A stretch of DNA of 64,000 nucleotides from Lathyrus oleraceus (lineage: Eukaryota > Streptophyta > Magnoliopsida > Fabales > Fabaceae), in the NCBI RefSeq assembly GCF_024323335.1, contig NC_066580.1:85421391-85485390 (forward strand), written 5' to 3'. A program made the translations under genes and the position numbers. Under the pieces are notes generated by a model. That model was given only the letters and a program-made list of their open reading frames with translations. It did no database searches and had not been told where the DNA came from. Positions within the stretch are counted from its first letter, which is position 1; each line of letters begins with the position of its first letter. Shown piece by piece: positions 35,101 through 48,339 of the stretch.

Positions 35101-36389
35101 GGATCACAAACAGTCAGGAAATCAATCCGTTCTCTGAATGCTAGAGCCATCATCCGACCATACTGGGGATTGAAGGAGTATTCAACAGGCGAAACTGCCA
35201 CAACAAACACTCTGCAGACTATGCTGAGGAAAAGATGGTTGAAATACTGGGATGTCAACCCAATCAACCACTGAATAGGAAAATAAATCCTACTCTGCTG
35301 AAGAGAAATATACACTCTGATAGAGAGAAAGCAACAAATCCGCAGACGACTTTGCCGGGGAAAAGGTAAAGTACCGGGTATCAAACCGCTGACTTACCGA
35401 GTCTTTTAAAAGGAAAACGACCGTGTTGAGGAAACAGATAACTCTGCTGGCACCTGCACCGGGGAGAGTGACAACAACTCTGCTCGCAAATGTGCTGAGG
35501 AGACAAATAAAGTCTGGGGATGTCGACCCACTGGAGAAAGTGAAGGGGCACCAAGATGACAAACCAATCAACCGCCGAAACTTCTACAAGAAGAGCACCC
35601 ATGCTGGGGAAAACTGCTGCTGGAGAAAACGAAGCCTTCAACAACACTCTGCTTGGGGAACAACCCCATCAACAACTCTGTTTGAGAAACAACCCCAACA
35701 AAGATCTGAAGAAAGAAGATACAATCAAACCAGGAATATGAACAAATGTCTTACCTGTTGGAGATCATGCCACCCTCGGGAGAGCACTGAGATATTCTTC
35801 AGTATCCTTTCAACCTTGTGAATGTTCACTTTGTTTAAAATAACTTTTTTTTGAAAAATTTATTTGTTTAAAACAATGACATTTTATCAATTTAAAACAT
35901 GCAGAACATTTGTTGAATTGAAACAAATAGGAGTGCAAATAATTGGATAAAAAGCTCAAATTGATTTGATGGAATGGTAGCCTGCAAATGGCAAGACTCC
36001 ATAGATCTGTACAAATTTGAAATCAGTGATATATATTGGAAGAGGGCTACATTGAACATAATGATCCTTTCTCTACCAATTTGAATCTCGATGTATTCGA
36101 AGCTTCAGTTGATGACGAATCGAGAATCTTCTGACAAAATGACGACTGGAACAGGAAGTCTTGTCAGGATGCAGTTACTTGCCAAATCCCTAATTTTTGC
36201 CTAGATTGCCCCAGGGTGAGGTACTCAATCTAGCGGGATGCAAATATTCTCTTTTTTTCAAGTCTCTAATTTTTGCCTGGATTACCCTTGCGGGTTCTCC
36301 ACCGAGACGCTCATTTTTGCCTAAGCCGCCCTTTCGGGTTTTCAACTTAGCGAGCTATTCTGTTTTTCTTTTGCACATACCTTTTTTTT
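32191..36389 (-). mobile_element. Ogre C 3'UTR, truncated, no LTR
   Basis: Collinear with 44280-48340 of Ogre B at high identity but ends abruptly at the minisatellite, without PPT or 3' LTR. It contains 250-bp tandem units, many short CTGGGGA words and two GNRA-type hairpins near pol (36285-36294 with GCAA loop, 36329-36338 with GAAA loop, minus strand). Plus-strand ORFs (33865-34260, 34609-34932, 35423-35821) have partial counterparts in B, but I cannot show that they are coding. Confidence 0.75.
32640..33560 (-). repeat. ~250-bp tandem units in Ogre C 3'UTR
   Basis: Four diverged units are marked by a GAGATATATTAT-like word at 32729, 32976, 33226 and 33491, followed by CCGTCA/CCGGCA, ACTCGCATGGAAGATTATCC and an ATAGGATGGA...TTACTC segment. 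A shorter version lies at 44640-45470 in Ogre B. Confidence 0.7.
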
Positions 36390-38521
36390 CTAGGCAAAGT
36401 ATTTTCTGACTGCATCTGAATTCACAGGACGAGTGAAATCCTCCCCATCCATTGCTGTAAGCATCAAAGCACCGCCTGAAAAGGCACTCTTGACAACATA
36501 TGGACCCTCGTAGTTTGGAGTCCACTTGCCCCTGGAATCGGGCGCGAAAGACAAGACTTTCTTGAGCACGAGGTCACCTTCTCGGAACACACGAGGCTTG
36601 ACCTTCTTGTCGAATGCTTTCTTGATTCTCTGCTGATATAACTGACCATGGCACATGGCAGTCAATCTCTTCTCTTCGATCAAATTCAACTGGTCATAAC
36701 GACTTTGAATCCATTCAGCATCAGTCAACTTGGCTTCCATCAAGACTCGCATTGATGGGATCTCCACCTCTACTGGGAGAACGGCTTCCATGCGGTAAAC
36801 AAGAGAGAAAGGGGTTGCCCCTGTTGAAGTGCGCACAGATGTACGATATCCATGCAAAGCAAATGGCAGCATCTCATGCCAATCTTTGTACGTGACAGTC
36901 ATCTTCTGGATGATCTTCTTGATATTCTTATTAGCAGCTTCAACATCCCCATTCATCTTAGGTCTGTAGGGAGAGGAATTATGGTGTGCAATCTTGAATT
37001 CAACGCACAACTCATCCATCATCTTGTTATTCAGATTAGATACATTATCAGTAATGATCCTCTCTGGCACACCATAACGGCAAATCAGCTGATTCTTGAT
37101 AAACTTCACAACCACCTGCCTGGTTACATTCGTGTACGAAGCAGCTTCAACCCATTTGGTGAAGTAATCGATTGCTACGAGGATAAACCGGTGTCCGTTG
37201 GACGCTTTCGGCTCAATCATGCCGATCATGTCGATTCCCCACATAGAGAAAGGCCATGGTGATGAAATCACATTCAGGAGTGTCGGAGGAATATGAATCT
37301 TATCCGCATAAATTTGACACTTGTGACATTTCTTCACATACTTGCAACAGTCAGACTCCATTGTCAGCCAATAGTAGCCTGCTCTCAACATCTTCTTAGC
37401 CATGGAATGTCCATTGGAATGAGTACCAAATGAACCCTCATGGACCTCAGTCATCAACAGGTTTGCTTCGTGTCTATCCATGCATCTGAGCAAAACCATA
37501 TCAAAATTCCTCTTATACAGCACTTCCCCACTGAGGTAGAAACTCCCTGACAACCTTCTTAAAGTCTTCCTTTCTTTCACAGATGCCCCAGGCGGGTAGA
37601 CCTGGTTCTGGAGGAAATTCTTGATATCAAAGTACCAAGGCTTGTCATCTTTCACTTCTTCAATTGCAAATATATGAGCTGGTCTGTCCAAGCGCATCAC
37701 AGTAATATTGGGGACATCATTCCACCGTCTGACCACGATCATGGAAGCAAGCGTAGCAAGGGCATCTGCCATCCGATTATCCTCTCGAGGAATATGATAA
37801 AATTCAACTTCTGTAAAGAACGTTGAAATCCTCCTTGCGTAATCTCTGTACGGGATGAGACCTGGCTGATTCGTCTCCCATTCACCCTTGATCTGATTGA
37901 CAACCAGGGCTGAATCACCATAGACATCAAGATACTTGATTCTCAAATCAATGCATTCTTCAAGTCCCATAATACAGGCTTCATACTCCGCCATATTGTT
38001 CGTGCATTTGAAAGTTAGCCTTGCTGTAAACGGGATGTGCGAACCTTGAGGAGTAATGATCACTGCCCCAATTCCATTTCCATATTAATTAACAGCGCCA
38101 TCAAACACCATCGTCCATCTGGAACCAGGTTCCGGACCTTCATCAAGTGTAGGCTCATCGCAATCTTTCATCTTCAAATACATAATTTCCTCATCAGGGA
38201 AGTCGTACTGAACAGACTGATGATCTTCAATCGGCTGGTTCGCTAAATGGTCTGCCAAGATACTACCTTTAATAGCTTTCTGAGCTCGATACTCAATATC
38301 AAACTCAGACAACAGCATCTGCCAACGGGCAATCCTCCCAGTTAAAGCAGGCTTCTCGAAGATATACTTAATTGGATCCATTCTGGATATCAACCAAGTT
38401 GTATGATTTATCATGTACTGGCGTAAACGCTTAGCAGCCCAAGCCAAAGCACAGCACGTCTTCTCAAGCATAGAGTACCGAGACTCACAATCAGTAAACT
38501 TCTTACTGAGGTAGTATATAG
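36390..38521 (-). pseudogene. pol: Ogre C pol, C-terminal part (RH, aRH, IN)
   Basis: Read leftward from 38521: end of the first RNase H, archaeal-type RNase H (FDGA, AEYEA, YGDSAL, NRMADALA all present) and integrase with complete HHCC region (HEGSFGTH...CHKC), D (GIDMIG), D (TDNVSN, where B has TDNGSN) and E (VEAANK), then the C-terminal domain ending at 36390. One stop, TAA at 38085-38087 (Q in B), lies just after the FDGA motif. The right part of this gene lies at 63641-64000; removing B and one TATAG restores the frame. Confidence 0.88.
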
Positions 38522-41500
38522 TGTAGCGGTGTATTCGTCGCTATATGATCTATTGATTAAATCATAAGCAAAGCATACAATGAATTAGAGTCGCCACCGC
38601 ACTTTTATTTATCCAAAGGACTGGCTAAAAAGCGAACAAAAGCCTAAGAAGTTTTACGCGTAGAAAACTAATAAAAAGATCAGAGAGTCTGGGTAAGGGG
38701 TAAATTACGCAATGGGAAGGTGTTAGGCACCCACTACGTCCTAGGTACTCCTAGGGGGCCCTTTTCACACTTGTTGTATAAAATTGTTATTTGTTATGAC
38801 ATAAGTATTGTGCAAACATGATTGGGATGGTGAGAAAAGAATATACAATTTTTATTGTTATTGTGTTCGAACGGATGAACCCGTTGCCTACGTACCTTCC
38901 ATCAAAGGTAAGGATCAAAACTCCGTAGTTCGGCTAAAAGATTTCCAAAAGTTAGTGGATTCAATTTTAAACACAAGCCCTAAGGTCTTACATTATCCAC
39001 GGGAGAAAACTCGACCTTATACAAACAACAAGTCCACCATGTGAGAACAGCTTCAACTTGCTAGTGAGGGGTTAACCCTATAATAAGCAAGGAAGACTTA
39101 CAATTCAATCAACTAAGGACAAATAGGTGAGATTGACATCAACCAACTAGGATAAATCAAACCTATAGCTCATGTATGAAAAGATTAAGAATGGACAAAG
39201 CCAAAACAATTGAATGGGTGAAGTTAATTGATTGTGATTATGAAAGGAAAGTCAAAGTATAATTAAGATTAATTCAAAAGAAGTATTATGAAATGGAGTT
39301 TGAAAAAAGTCAAGGACTTGGGTCCAGGTTTTTAGTTAGAAAAAGCATGAAGATGTTTGCACAACATTTATCTCAAGTTTAAAAGTCATGTGTGAAAGGT
39401 TTAGGACATAATGAGGATGAATGGATGAAGATGGATTGTAAAACTTCTTAGAAGGTTCACCTCTTGAGATCATATAGAAGATGATTCAAGTGTGTCCTTT
39501 GGAATGGGCAATGAATAATAACAAACAAACAAAGAAGAAAGTCAACAAAAGCGGATACCGGATGCCAATCACTGGGCTTATACCAATCTCCTGAAACAGA
39601 ACTGGATATCAGAGGCCACTCAATGGACTTACACAAATCTCCTCAGAAGTAAAACAAGAATGAAATATGGAAGTCAACTGCCAATCTATCTGGACTTAGG
39701 TTAACCCCACATATGATCATAGGAAAACCAATGCCACATTACAGGGACTTACAATGGATCCTCACACACAAGAACAAAAGCAACATATGATCACAGGAAA
39801 GCAAATTCCAACTTACAGGGACTTATAATTGCATCCTCACATACAAGAACAAAAGCAACATATGATCACAGGAAAGCAAATGCCAACTTACAGGGACTTA
39901 TAATTGCATCCTCACATACAATCAAACAAAGCATCAAGCAAAGATAAGATGAGAGGCCAATGAAATGGTCTTATACTCACTTCCATATCATAGGAACAAT
40001 GGCCAATGAATGGACTTACAATTGTCCTCAATGGGCAAACAACAATGATAGTGTCATAAAGACAAATGAGATGATCATGCAATAATGAGCAATTAATGAT
40101 GATAAATGCATAAAGCATACAAGCAAACATGTGGATATGAAACAACAATCAATTAATGAAAGCAATCAGCACACACTATAACCAAACAAGGAGGCTCATA
40201 CAAAAGGGTTAGGCATTGAAGCCAACTGGAATAGGGTCAAAGGTGCTCTTAACCTTGCCATTGAGGAGCTAAGGTGAAGCAGATGAAAGGATATGAGGGG
40301 TGTGCCTCATTGCTCTTATCCCTGGTCAGGGAGAGCATTTGAATATCAGAAGGTGTGGGAGTTCAGAAAGTAGGAACTCTCTCCACAGATTATTGACTCA
40401 ATAGATCTTGGGCTTGGATCTCAATGCTACAACCATGTAATGGGAGCAAGGAGAAGACTCACAGAATAGTAGGAGATAGGTTGCTTATCTCTTGGATTCT
40501 ACCAATTTCCTTATTTGAAGGACTTTTCCTGCTTGGGACAAATATAAACACACACAAGCATTGCCTCTTAAGGAGGACTTCAGACAGTTGCCTGGCCAAG
40601 TAACAGGCCATGTCTTCTAGACTACATGAAGAAAAGGGATTATACCTCAATGCAAATTGCTATTTAAGCAAAGCAAAGCAAGTTCAAAGAACTAAGCAAC
40701 TAATGGTACCTGAAATAGTCAAACAGAATCAGTACACAATTCAAAAGTTAAAGCAAAAGGAGGTAAGGATTAACTGTTAACACAAACAGACAAATGTGCA
40801 AAGCACAATGCTCAAGGCATATGAGCCAAGCAACCTACAACACAAAGAGGTTAGCTCATGATAATCAAATAAACTCATTCAACTTGTAAAAGTTTCTTTG
40901 AGGCAATTGCTTCTCAACCTGAAAACATGAACTCAAACATAAGCAATAAGACCACTAGGACAAGCCTAGGGTCAAAAAGGAATGAGAAAGTTAAAACAGC
41001 AAGTGATATCCAATCAAAATCAAATTCAAACATTTAAGAAGCAAACTCAATTGGTTTCATGTTCATATCATGCATCATCATCATTTCATAAGTAAAAGAA
41101 GTCAAGGCATGGAAAATGAGAGCTCATAGAAGTCAACAACAAGACTTAACTCAACACCAAACATAAACATCTCTAAAAATTATCAAATAATTCATGATCA
41201 ATCCTAACCCATAAAATGACATGCATATCAAATTTCAACTCATTTGGATCATGGGAAGATAGTCAATGAAAATCAGAAAGGCAAGGCAAGTTTAAGCATG
41301 CTCAAAGAAGTCAACCAAACATGTATCAACTTCAAAAAATCATAAATCAGTGATAACATATGAGAAATGAATGGAATCAACACCATGGCATAGCTTAAGA
41401 TGTCTAGTAATCACATGTCAAATTTCAAGATCATCCAATAAAGTATGAGAATTTCACAAATGAAATGGGGACATGTGTCACAAAAAGTCAACATATGACC

Positions 41501-44012
41501 AAACAGGGGAGAAAAATCTCAAACAATTGGAAAATGGCACAAATAATTCCAAGAAATATCTCATGTAAACTAGACATAAAAGAGTGTATTCATGCAAAAA
41601 TTCCAAGCATTTTGAGGTCAAGAGACATGGTATAAAAAATCATCAAGTTGCACATCAATGGTGTGACACAAATTGTCACACCCTACTTCAAAAAATCATA
41701 ACTCAACAACCAGAGATGATAAATTCATAAACTCTACATCAAAATCACCATGAATGTGTCTAGTTTATGCGCAAAAAATTTCAAGGCCATTGGATAATGC
41801 ATCACTATTTCACAAATGATTTGGTAAAAGGTACAAAATATGAGCACATGATCAAAACCCTAATACCAATTAAAATCCACTCATCAGAAAAATTAGGAAA
41901 AATCATGATTAAATACTAGAGATCCAGATGAACACAATGCAAAAATTCCCATGAAATTTGGATTAAGAATGAGTGTGATATGATTTTTCAAAGATTGTGT
42001 AACAAATGAAAAAAAAATTGCAAAAATTAATTGAATTAATGGATTAAATAACCGGTCAGTGGCATTGTGGTAATTATTGAGATAACTTATTGAAACGCAG
42101 CGCTTTGGCCAGGCAAACGAAATAACATGATTGGTCATGGGGGGATGGAACAGTACAGCTCATGCAAACACGTGAGAAAAATCTGGGAAATTAGGGTTCT
42201 ATGAACAGTGACATTCATCTTCATCTTCCCAAATTCGTGAAAAAACCAATGTGCCCAGAAAATCAAATTGAGCACATCATTAGACTCAGCAAACATCACA
42301 CATCAAGAATCCATCATTTATTTTCTATAAATCGAGCCAAATATCATGAATCGAGCAAAAACAAAAGTGAACAACAATCTTTAAATCAACATAACTCAAT
42401 CATCATTCAACCATTTTCAAAACTATGACTACCAATGAAATCAGCATGCAAAGACCTTTCTAAAACATGTTAAGATTTAGCAAATGGTGAGGTTCGAAAT
42501 CTTACTTGTTCTTGAAGAAAATAGTGAAACAGTTGGGATTTGAATGTTTTAGCTCGAAACAGATGCACACTCATGCTCCAAATGATGAATGGTGAAGTTA
42601 CTTTAGCTCAAGAATGTTTGAGGAAGCTCAATACACGATCTGCCATGGAAGGAACTTGGAAGAACAGTCCATGAATCCTTGCTTGCAACTGACCAATGAT
42701 GCTTGCAAAGAGCTCAAAAATGGTGTTAAGTGATAAGGCAACTGACCAAGGCTCGAGTGTTTTGCAGTTTTTTCAAGAAAAGTTCAAAATGCACAAAATG
42801 AGAAAATGAGAGAACAAGGTTTTTTCTGTTTGTGATGTTGGCTGCTAGGGTTTCAATTGGCAGAAAATGTGATATATATCTGCTGTTTAGCATGCTAAGT
42901 AGGATTAGTTCAAGTGGTAATTCCAATTTGGTTAAAATGACAAAATTGCTAAAAAACAACCAAGCTTGCATGAGGTGTATGTGCTGCACGAAAATGGGCC
43001 TCCAACAAGTCTTAAACAACATTTCAGAACATATTTGAATGGCAAAAATGGTTGGAAATGGTTAAATTGAAGATTCACTTTTTCACCTCTCTTGAAAATA
43101 ATTCATGTAAGTGCAAAAAGGCCATTTTGATTGGTAATGTTTTGGTGCATGATGATGACATTTTTGGAAAGAGGGGATCAAATGTGACTTGTAGGAAAAA
43201 ACCCCACCCAATTTGGCCAAATGGTTTGAGAGATATGGCCTTTTGAAGTTCAAAAATTTCTGAAAATGAATTGATCATAACTTGCCAACCATACATGGGA
43301 ATTGAGTGTTCTTGGACTTTTTGGAAATGGGAGAACAAGATCTTAAACTATCATGTGGGGCAAAAATTCATTTGAAGCTTGTATCATGATGTAAGTTTAG
43401 GATCAAGAAGTTTCCATTTTTGGCAAATTCCAATTACAGGTCAACTTTCTATTTTGGGAAATTTTCTGTTTGACTTCCAATTCTTCCATGATGATGTTTG
43501 ACATGATATATGAGGCCTATATGGACATGAATGAGACCTCTCAAACCAATTTCCATCATCAAATCACTGATTAAATCCACAGTTGACCAGCAGTTGACTT
43601 TCTAGGGTTTTGGTTGACTGAAGCATGTTCTGATGAATTCCAAACCCTAATCCCTTGAGATCTTGATTCCAAATGATGTCACAAGTCATATGAACTCTTG
43701 ATTATTGATCATGGTGCCCATATTCTTCAAGAATGGCCACCATCCATTGCTTAATGGCTGATTTGACTGTTTGACTGATGATTGCTTCATCTGCAAGTAA
43801 CATGGTTAGATGACAATATTTTTGTACTTTTGGTTAGTAAACATATGAAAAGCAAAGATATACAAATGCAAGACATGCTTGGTGATCAAGAATCACACTC
43901 ACAAGATACCCACCCACTAGGAGGGAAGCTAGGGCATGCAATGATCCTTGAGGTCATGATATGATGTGATATGGGCCATGAGGGATCTTAGGGCCAAAAT
44001 TGGGGTCTTACA
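38522..44012 (-). repeat. Ogre B 3' LTR
   Basis: 5491 bp, paired with 58151-63640. It contains the paired hairpins (38707-38755), a 75-bp tandem repeat (39781-39920), hairpin chain (40564-40628), GGTGTGACA hairpin (41660-41682), TATA (42873-42879) with TAGGGTTT (42846-42853), and W-boxes (43583-43619). No gene is supported inside. Confidence 0.95.
39781..39920 (-). repeat. 75-bp tandem repeat within B LTR
   Basis: Units start at 39781 and 39856 (CAACATATGATCAC...CTCACATACAAG), with a more diverged unit just left. The 5' LTR has the same at 59409 and 59484. The solo LTR at 25683-30993 has one unit, near 26890. Confidence 0.7.
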
Positions 44013-44031
44013 GATGCCCCTATTTAAGGTC
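44013..44031 (-). other. Ogre B candidate polypurine tract region
   Basis: On the minus strand AAATAGGGGCATC directly precedes the LTR start TGTAAG. The purine run is short, so the exact PPT is uncertain. Confidence 0.5.
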
Positions 44032-47000
44032 ATTCTAGACGGAGAAATGAAGTTTAGAAATCTTCATCTCGACGCGGTAGAATGGACTTAAATAACAGTA
44101 ATGAGACAAATTTTGGTCCCTAAGAGACCTCATGATGCAAATGTATGCATGCAAAAGACACAAATTCTGTGGGGAATATGATTCACACAGAAGAAAAAGA
44201 CGATCCATCGGAGTATACACTCACCAGGAACAGAGACTCTAACAAGACTCTAGTTGGGTAGTAAAAAGAAGAAGAAATGCGTGAACAAGACACGACTCTA
44301 ATTAAGAGATAACAGAGATTAGACTGGGGACCTCACTGGGGAGTGAAGGACACACACTGGGGAAAAGAACTCCAAAGGAAGATAAATCCATTGGAGAGAC
44401 ACAAGCTGAATCCTGAGGAGAAGCAAAAAGGAAATTTCATTGAGGAAGCACCAAAGAAATGAGATGTTACCGGTATAAGGGTGACAAACTCAGGAAGAAT
44501 GAATATCTAAGACCGGTATAAGGGTGAGAGATATCAATCAACCGAACATCTGAGAAAGACCTGAAAAAGGTGTATAAACTCAGGAAAATCTGACTCCACA
44601 AGGGACCAAAGTCATAATAGGGAGCAGAAAGGAAGGAACACCAGGGATACCGAGGTATATAATAGGTGACCGACCGAAACGTGAATTGGTATATATGCCA
44701 AAACAGTCATCATCCGATAGGAGGGCTTGAAAAAGCAAATCGACTTACAGGATGGGCATTCGAATCCACAACGGGAAAAACGAATCTTACTCAACTGGGG
44801 ACACAAACCCAAAGAGTGCATGAGATACAATATCCATTACCGGCAAACCGTGGATAAGAATACTCGCATGAGCTATATTATCAATTACCGTCAGAACGTA
44901 GATAATAAACTCGCATGGTAAGAAACACCAGAGATACCAAGGTATATAAAAGGTGATCTACCGAAACGTGAGTTGGTATATATGCCAAAACACTCATCAT
45001 CCAAAACACAAACTGGTTAAAGGATGGATATTCGATTCTACAAAGAATACGAATCTTGCTCGACTGGGGAAAATCAACAAAGGATTCCAACTAAAGAGCG
45101 CATGAGATATATTATTCATCACCGGCAGACCGTGAATAATATACTCGAAAGGAAAAGACACCAGAGATACCGAAGTATATAATAGGTGACTAACCAAAAA
45201 GAGAGACAATCGATACCAAGCATCCGGGTAAACGAAAGACAACTCAAAGAGATAAATTGCAAGCATCCGGCAATTATCCGACAACAAAGAAATATTCGAT
45301 TCCATAAAGGGAGATAACGAATCTTACTCATCAAAGAAAACACAAAAGGCTTCGACTGAAGAGTGCATGAGATATATTATTCATTACCGGCAGACCGTGA
45401 ATAATATACTCGCATGGAAGATTATCCACAACCGGTTACTGGGTTAATAAAGGATAAATCAACCGAAAAGAAAGGCATCGGGATACCAAATTAGGTATAT
45501 AATGATAACCAATCAAAGGGAGCAACAGACATTACCAACGAAAGGGTAAATGAAAGAAGACTCGCTGGGGATGCATTGATACACAATCAATAATCCGGGG
45601 AACAAATCACTAGCAAACGGTGAAAGGACCCGCTAGGGATAACATTGCTAGCATCCGGCAATTTATCCACAAAAGATTTGTTGGGGATACAAGTGCTTAT
45701 CTGAGCAACTTATCCAAGCAGAGGAAAATCAACATCAAATATTGAATGAAGATAACCATAAAATTAGGGTTTACATCTACCGAATACGGGGTAGAAGACC
45801 AAAAACTCCACGTGGGGATAGAACGAATCACAATTCCGCACGGGAAACAAAAATAGGGTTTATAACAAACCACAAACTGTTGGGGGGCAGGAAAAATAGG
45901 ATTTACAACTACCGGTATGAGGGTAGAAAACCAACAACTCTGGCTTGGGGAATAAAAGGTGTATAACCATAAATTCTGCCAAGAAAGCCAGGAGAAATAG
46001 GACTTATAACTACCGGTATGAGGGTAGAGGCCCGAAAAAATTCCGCTGGGGAACCACCCACTGGGAAGCACAAGACTTTGACAAATAGCCAATTCGGGAA
46101 TAATCCGAAAAGACGGACTGAATCAAGACACGTCCTAATGAGGGTGTAACTCAAATAGGAACATCCATCCCAATATATGTGTTGGGAGGAAACGGAAGAA
46201 ACCGTCATCCACGAGGATATATCTCAGTGGGTAACTGCAGAAGGAACGAGAAACATTTTCTACTTATGGTGTTGACTCTATATGGAGAGATTTTAACACC
46301 CAACATCTGCTTTGGGAAGATCTATAAAGAGATCTACATCACCCGTCACAGGGAACACAACAATCAAAAGATACATGGCGAGAAATGCAACATGAATATC
46401 TGAATGTTTATGAATATGCATGAATATGCGTGATTTATGTTTGATGAATGCTGACAAAACAGACAATTCTAACACAAACAGGTTCAGGAATCAAACGCCC
46501 GGTATTATACTTCCAGGGGAAAAACCAGCTGGAAAGCCAATCTGCGGAGATCTACATGCTGAAAAGCAAAGATCAGCGATTACTGCTGAAGAAGCAGGGG
46601 ATCGGAGATATCAGGAAACAACCCAATCAGAGTACAGAAAGTCACAACGGGCAGAACAGCCACCAAGACGAATCTGTAGGAGAACAAGAGAAATCCCAAA
46701 GTATCTGCAAGGGATCCCAGTATCAACTGAGAAACAAAAATGCATAACACGAACTGCTGTAAAAGCAAATCCAAATAACTCCGCTGGGGAACCACCCAGT
46801 GAGGGAGAATGACATCATCCAAATAGAATCTAACTGCCTAAGCAACTCTACTGGGGAAAACTGTCGGCTACTCTCTTGGGGAACAACCCACTGAGGGAGA
46901 ACAAATCAAACAAATAGATCCTGCAACAAAACACTCTACTTGGAGGGAGTACACATAGCAAACTGATCACGACAAATAGATTCTGCAATATAAGCCACTC

Positions 47001-48339
47001 TACTGGGGATCACAAACAGTCAGGAAATCAATCCGTTCTCTGGATGATAGAGCCATCATCTGACCATATTGGAGATTGAAGGAGTATTCAACAGGCGAAA
47101 CTGCCACAACAAAACACTCTGCAGACTACGCTGAGGAAAAGATGGATGAAACACTGGGACGTCAACCCCAAATAACCCGAGTAGGAAAATAAATCCTGCT
47201 CTGCTGAAGAGAAATACTCTGATGGAGAAATAGCAACAAATCCGCGGACGACTACGCCGGGGAAAGGGTAAATTACCGGGTATCAAACCACTGACTTACC
47301 AAGTCTTCAAAAAGAAATCGATCGTGCTGAGGAAACAGACCACTCCGCTGACAATTGTGCTGGGAAGAGTGACAACAACTCTGCTCGCGACTCCGATGGG
47401 GATATCAACAACAGCTCTACTCGTGACTCTGCTGAGGAGACAAATAAAATCTGGGGATGTCAATCCACTGGAGAGAGTGACGGGGCACCAAGATGACAAA
47501 ACATCAACCACCGAAACTTCTACAAGAAAATCAACCATGCTGGGGAAGATTGCTGCTGGAGAAAACGGAATCTTCAACAACACTCTGCTTGCGACTATAC
47601 TAGGGAACAACCCCACCAACAACTCTGTTTGAGGAACAACCCCAACAAAGATCTGAAGAAAGAAGATACAACCAAACCAGGAATATGAACGAATGTCTTA
47701 CCTGTTGGAGATCATGCCACCCTCGGGAGAGCACTGAGACATTCTTGAGTATCTTTTCAATCATTGTGAATGTTCACTTTGCTTAAAACAACAATTTTGA
47801 AAAATTTATTTGTTTAAAACAATGATAATTTATCAATTTAAAACATGCAAAACATTTGTTGAATTGAAACAAACAAGAGTGCAAATAATTGGATAAAAAG
47901 CTCAAATTTATTTGATGGAATGGTAGCCTGCCAATGGCAAGGCCCCATAGATCTGTACAAATTTGAAATCAGTGATATATACTGGAAGAGGGCTACATTG
48001 AACATAATGATCCTTTCTCTACCAATTTGAATCTCGATGTATCCGAAGCTTCAGTTGACGACGAATCGAGAATCTTCTGACAAAATGACGACTGGCGAAC
48101 AGAAAGTCTTGTCAGGACGCAGTTACTTGCCAAAATCCCTAATTTTTTGCCTAGATTGCCCCAGGGTGAGGTACTCAATCTAGCGGGATGCAAATATTCT
48201 CTTTCTTTTCAAGTCTCTAATTTTTGCCTGGATTACACTTGCGGGTTCTCCACCGAGACGCTCATTTTTGCCTAAGCCGCCCTTTCGGGTTTTCAACTTA
48301 GCGAGCAATTCTGTTTTTTCATTTGCATATACTTTTTTT
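44032..48339 (-). other. Ogre B 3'UTR
   Basis: A 4.3-kb noncoding region between pol stop and PPT. It holds 250-bp tandem units (44640-45470), repeated ACTCYGCTGGGGA-like words on the plus strand (for example 46778-46790), and one intact GNRA-type hairpin (48280-48289, minus strand) beside pol. Plus-strand ORFs at 46420-46812 and 46448-46747 overlap each other and resemble 34609-34932 of Ogre C; coding status is unproven. Confidence 0.65.

Noticed and set aside
42201..43246. Short ORFs (60-98 codons) repeated identically at 61829-62874
   Set aside because: They recur only because they lie in the duplicated LTRs; no codon bias or homology.
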